Assembly: GCA_015179025.1 (NCBI GenBank)
Contig: WHUX01000786.1
Location: forward strand, 1-10,326
Source of the DNA: Terfezia claveryi
Taxonomy: Eukaryota; Ascomycota; Pezizomycetes; Pezizales; Pezizaceae
Direction of reading: 5' to 3'
Length of the DNA: 10,326 nt
Shown piece after piece: positions 7,220-10,326 of the stretch. The notes under the pieces were generated by a model. It saw only the letters and a program-made list of their open reading frames with translations. It was not told the DNA's origin and searched no databases. The position numbers were made by a program, and so were the translations under genes. Position 1 is the stretch's first letter. Each line of letters begins with the position of its first letter.

Positions 7220-7679
7220 CTAGACGGTAAACTATCTTGAAGTTGAAGTGGGAGAGAAATTCTGACCATCGAGCTTGCCGGCGGTTAAGGAGCTTTGTTG
7301 ACATAAAGTATTCTAGATTTTTGTGATCTGAGAGTACTTTAATTGGATGGGGGGTGGATTCCAATTCACCTCACCATTCTTCGAAGCATCGGATAATAGC
7401 CATTAATTCCTTGTCATAAATCTCATAGTTGCATTCAGTTGGTGAGTGCTTCTTAGAGAAATAAGCAACAGGGTGAAGTATGTTATTATCATCATATTGC
7501 GAAAGAATTCCAGCAGAAACGTAGTCTGATGCATCTGTTTCTACTATAATTTCACAGTCGGGATCAAAATGCTGAAGAATGGGAGCGGAAGTAAACGCTG
7601 TTTTAAGGTTTTGGAATGCCTTCTGGCATTCTTTGCTCCAATGCCAGGTTGTATTTTTTTTTGGTAGTTTCATGATAGG
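7215..7679 (-). pseudogene. pol: Element B pol: RNase H, split by element A
   Basis: The frame starting at 7673 reads [19 protein letters not shown], then [14 protein letters not shown] with the catalytic Asp at 7533-7535, YDKELMAII with Glu at 7407-7409, and LSDHKNL with Asp at 7326-7328. All three catalytic acids are present. An in-frame TGA at 7371-7373, after RCFEEW, sits where relatives often have Arg, so CGA to TGA is likely. The frame continues through [15 protein letters not shown] and FKIVYRLG, then meets the 3' LTR of element A at 7214. The open frame that runs on into the LTR is an artefact; the true continuation is at 174-1. Confidence 0.9.
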
Positions 7680-8649
7680 GGCTACAATCTTGGAGAAGTC
7701 TTTGATAAACCGGCGATAAAAATTGGCGAATCCTAGAAAAGCACGAGTATCATGAAGGTTAATTGGGATTCCCAGTCCATTACTGCCTTAACTTTAGTTG
7801 GATCCATTTGTATCCCTTCTGCTGAGATAATCATGCCCAGGTAGTGGACCGTGGTCTTATGAAATTCACACTTTTCGGGTTTTAGATAGAGGCTGGCTTT
7901 TTGGAGAGCTTGCAATACCTTGGTAATATGTGTTCGGTATTCTTCGAGGGTATCGCTATATATTAAAATGTCATCAAGATAAGCCGTACAGAAATTGTCA
8001 AGGAAGGGATGGAGAACATTATTAATAAAATGTTGGAAGCTGGCAGGAGCATTTGTGAGGCCGAAAGGCATAACTAAGGTCTCGTATAAGCCATAACGAG
8101 TTCGGAACGCTGTTTTCCATTCCTCTCCTTCCGCCATCCGGATAAGGTTGTAGGCACTTCTAATGTTAAGAGCCGTATAGTATCGTGCCTTAGAAAGTCT
8201 AGTCAAAGTCTCTCGTATAAGGGGTAGTGGGTATCGGTTCTTGATAGTACTATCATTAAGACCACGATAATCCACACAAAGACGCAAGGACCCATCCTTC
8301 TTCTTAACAAATAAGATGGGTGCACCTGCGGGAGATGAAGAGGTACGAATAAATCCTTGGACAGGTTTTCTTCCAGCCATACTTTAAGAGCCTCTAACTC
8401 TGGTTTTGATAAGGAGTATAGAGGTCCAAAAGGGGGAGTAAATTCTTCTTTAAGAGAAATTTTATGGTCGTAAGGTCGATGGGGGGGAAGGATTTCCGCA
8501 ATAGCCTTCTTAAATAATGGGAGAAATTCGTGGTATTCAGAAGGCAGTAATTCCTTGATCTTATCCTCCTCCGTCTTAGGTTGTTGTTCAGGATCTTTTA
8601 AAGCCATATTAAGCTTGTAGATAGTTGTCCGAAAGGCTGTTTCCACCTA
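7680..8649 (-). pseudogene. pol: Element B pol: reverse transcriptase with mutated catalytic Asp
   Basis: The first part (8646 to about 8355) has LLPSEYHEFLPLF, ILPPHRPYDHKI and WLEENLSK. A one-base loss near 8355 moves the rest to the frame of about 8360-7770, with [15 protein letters not shown] and [14 protein letters not shown]. The YLDD box is intact at 7970-7981. In motif A, where LDLR is expected, the protein reads [10 protein letters not shown]: the first catalytic Asp is Asn (codon AAC at 8165-8167), a single G to A change that would abolish activity. Another one-base loss at a run of G (+ strand 7765-7767) shifts the frame before [15 protein letters not shown], which runs to 7680. 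TAG at 8647-8649 interrupts the lead-in to RT. Confidence 0.92.
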
Positions 8650-9281
8650 CTTTGCTTTTTTAACTAGGCGACTAAAGGCTGATCCTGCAATGAGGGCAAT
8701 TCGAGGGTTTTCTAGAACTGGAATTGAGATACCCTTTATAGTCGAGGGTTTTTCACAACAACGGTGGAGGCAAAAATCAGAGTCGAAAGTAATAGTGTTC
8801 TTAGCGAAACGGATATTCACATTATGATGTCGTAGCCATGGAAGTCCTAATACTATGGGGTACTAGTGGCCTAGTTTGGTAATAAACAGTGGGAGTTCCT
8901 CTTGGTGCTGATCAATTATTAGCTTTAGCTTGCTAATGTGTGTGATTGTCCCTGACTCGATTGGTCGCCCATCAATGACTTCTAGTGTTCGGGGATTATT
9001 GAGTTTATAAAGGGGGAGTTGATGATGGCTTGCAAATTCCTGGTCTATAAATGCATAACCCATTGCTCCGCAGTCTATCAGGGTATGAGTAAGGATTCTG
9101 GAACCATTGTCGTTTAATTCGCAACTAACTACAAGGTGATTCCTATCCAAAAACTCTTCCTCCGAAGACTGCAAAGATGAACTGGAAATGCTTAAAGAGT
9201 CCAGAAATTTATTCTGCCTCAGCTCAGTGCTATCCCTCTGAGGTGAGGCTACTCTTTTGCCTGTTCCCCAACTTCTAGTCC
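8650..9281 (-). pseudogene. pol: Element B pol: aspartic protease, nonsense codon in second half
   Basis: The pol frame opens just after a TAA at about 9286, overlaps the end of gag (stop TAG at 9249-9251) in the -1 frame, and passes a serine-rich stretch (LSISSSSLQSS) to the catalytic motif LIDCGAMGYAF. Its DCGA box is at 9064-9075, a Cys variant of the usual D-S/T-G-A. The flap-side stretch LEVIDGRPIESG, IDQHQEELP and LGH precede a TAG at 8863-8865. The same frame then continues YPIVLGLPWLRHHNV, so the stop looks like an inserted or converted codon. A further linker (KNTITFDSDFCLH) runs to TAG 8647-8649. Confidence 0.87.
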
Positions 9282-10246
9282 CTTATTCGTGGTTTCCATA
9301 ACCATTTCGGCAGCTTGTAGAGTACGTTTTTGTAAGTGTGGGCAAGTTCTAACTCCATGTCCCATTCTCCACAATAATAGCACCTTCCTTCAGCTATTCT
9401 CTTTGCTTTTTCCTCTGAAGATATCTTCTTCCTTCCTGCAGACAAATCCATGGGCCCAGGGTGAGTACCCGTGGCTGTCGAGGTAGAGGGAGTTTGAACT
9501 ATTTGGGGGTTAACTGGAGCGGGAGCGGTAGGGCGTGATATCATTCGAGGCGTTGGTCCAACACGATTACGCATTTGGGTTTGTAGCATGCGTGACGAGT
9601 ATCTAGCCTTTGGCAGACTTCCACATACTCGTTAAACTCCGTGGGCTCAGGATGTATGGCGAGGAGATCTTGTTGTAGTTGGTAGGAATGTCCGCGCTTT
9701 AGAGCTGCCAACTTAGCCGTATTACCCCAACTCGTTTCAGCTGCATATCGTTGGAATTCAGCAAAATAAGCAGCGAACTCCCTGGCCTCCTGAATCATCG
9801 TTTGTAGTTTGTACTCTGCGTTGGCTACTCGATTTGGATCGCCGAACGCATTTTCGAGAATGGTAATAAGTGCTGCTAGGTTGGTTAAGTTCACCGTATC
9901 GTTTTCAACGTAAGGGGTAACCTGATCTAGGGCATCTTCAGCTAAGGAATTTACTACTAGTCGAAGTTTTGCTTGTTCATCACTATAAGTAGCAGCCTTT
10001 AGTCGTAGTTGGGTGAGGAAAGGACGTAGCTTATTTCGGTCTTTTCCAGAGAATTTTTTCTGGGTTGGGTATCTTCTCTGAACGACCTCCTCCTTCTCCT
10101 GGTTGTAACTGAGCCAAAGTCGCATTGATAGCCCTCATATCTTCCAACTGCGTTCGAAGCTCATTAATCACTGTCTCTTGAGTAGTTACTTCATTTCGTA
10201 ACTCTTGAGTGGCTGTGCGTAAGGTTGTATCTTCTTGTTGCCATGC
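9249..10246 (-). pseudogene. gag: Element B gag (capsid and damaged CCHC knuckle)
   Basis: The N-terminal part, about 10240-10060, reads as a likely coiled coil (TLRTATQELRNEVTTQ, then VINELRTQLEDM) and ends IPNPEK. A start ATG at about 10246 is plausible with one indel. At the A6 run (+ strand 10054-10059) the frame shifts; the following frame to about 9600 carries FSGKDRNKLRPFLTQL, LENAFGDPN, FAAYFAEFQRYAAE and EPTEFNEYVEVCQRLDTRHA, a Retrotrans_gag capsid. A one-base loss near 9589 leads to the third frame, with GPMDLSAGRKK and the knuckle CYYCGE (first Cys codon at 9380-9382). The knuckle is broken by a one-base loss at about 9361, after which GHGVRTCPH is in another frame. The first 20 or so residues of the frame starting at 10125 are out of phase and not real Gag. 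Confidence 0.85.
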
Positions 10247-10277
10247 CGTGAGTTAATTCGTTAAGTTCGTTACTTGG

Positions 10278-10326
10278 TGTCACAACCGTCCTTTCCTAGC
10301 CGGGTTTGAGAGTCAGACGGGATTCC
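10278..10326 (-). repeat. Possible 3' end of element B's 5' LTR (partial)
   Basis: On the minus strand the sequence reaches ..GGTTGTGACA at 10278, about 32 bases before the presumed gag start, a spacing close to the 38 bases in element A. LTRs of this group commonly end TGACA or TAACA. The other LTR and the rest of this one are outside the window, so the boundary cannot be checked. TTTGAGAGTC at 10305-10314 resembles the start of element A's U3 repeat. Confidence 0.35.

Larger units (their letters stand above)
7215..10326 (-). mobile_element. Element B: Ty3/gypsy retrotransposon, minus strand, interrupted by element A
   Basis: Read leftward from the right edge it shows a possible 5' LTR end, gag, protease, RT and RNase H; it continues at 176-1 across element A. 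The integrase, C-terminal part and 3' LTR lie beyond the left edge, and most of the 5' LTR lies beyond the right edge. It is a different family from A: the RT, protease (DCGA rather than DSGA) and Gag are related but clearly distinct. It must be the older insertion, because A sits inside it. Stops, frameshifts and a lost catalytic Asp make this copy inactive. Confidence 0.93.

Noticed and set aside
7110..7364. Minus-strand frame as a complete gene
   Set aside because: It is element B RNase H until 7215, then runs by chance into the LTR of element A; the real continuation is at 174-1.
1..10326. A new defence or secondary-metabolism system
   Set aside because: Every stretch over 300 bp is accounted for by LTR, gag or pol of two retrotransposons; no other gene was found.

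Overview
The window is entirely transposon-derived. It holds two fungal Ty3/gypsy LTR retrotransposons of the Tf1/sushi (chromovirus-like) type, one inserted inside the other. The domain order (Gag with CCHC knuckle, protease, RT, RNase H, integrase, GPF/Y module, chromodomain), a probable self-priming leader, and decay dominated by C:G to T:A transitions all suggest a filamentous fungus. An ascomycete seems likelier than a basidiomycete from the look of the proteins, but the species cannot be named from the sequence. No host gene, tRNA, rRNA, CRISPR array or bacterial feature was seen.

Layout. Element A lies on the + strand at 177-7214 (7038 bp) and is structurally complete: 5' LTR 177-1238, putative self-priming site 1241-1249, gag 1277-2460, pol about 2439-6173, polypurine tract 6224-6234, 3' LTR 6239-7214. 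Its LTRs begin TGTTA and end TAACA, and the whole element is bracketed by a 5-bp target duplication, TTTAC (172-176 and 7215-7219). Element B lies on the - strand and is the older host. Its gag, protease, RT and RNase H run leftward from about 10246 to 7215, and its RNase H/integrase linker resumes at 176-1 on the other side of A. With one copy of the duplicated 5 bp removed, B's reading frame runs straight across the junction. The window stops before B's integrase; B's 5' LTR may just be entered at 10278.

How the parts work together. In A, the LTR promoter (TATA at 882) would give a transcript starting near 931. Its first nine bases are complementary to the site just inside the LTR, as in Tf1 self-priming. 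The 409 bases before the gag start contain no ATG. Gag and pol are joined by what looks like a programmed -1 frameshift signal: an in-frame A_AAA_AAC four bases before a 12-bp stem, inside the only 25-nt stretch where both frames are open. The integrase and chromodomain would direct insertion to chromatin.

State. Neither copy can encode working proteins as written. A carries in-frame stops and single-base frameshifts in gag and pol. B carries stops, frameshifts, and loss of the first catalytic aspartate of RT. Many frameshifts look like one-base losses in short homopolymers, so some could be sequencing errors. The A LTRs differ by about 20 substitutions (all transitions, about half at CpG), six 1-nt indels, and exactly one 86-bp tandem repeat unit.
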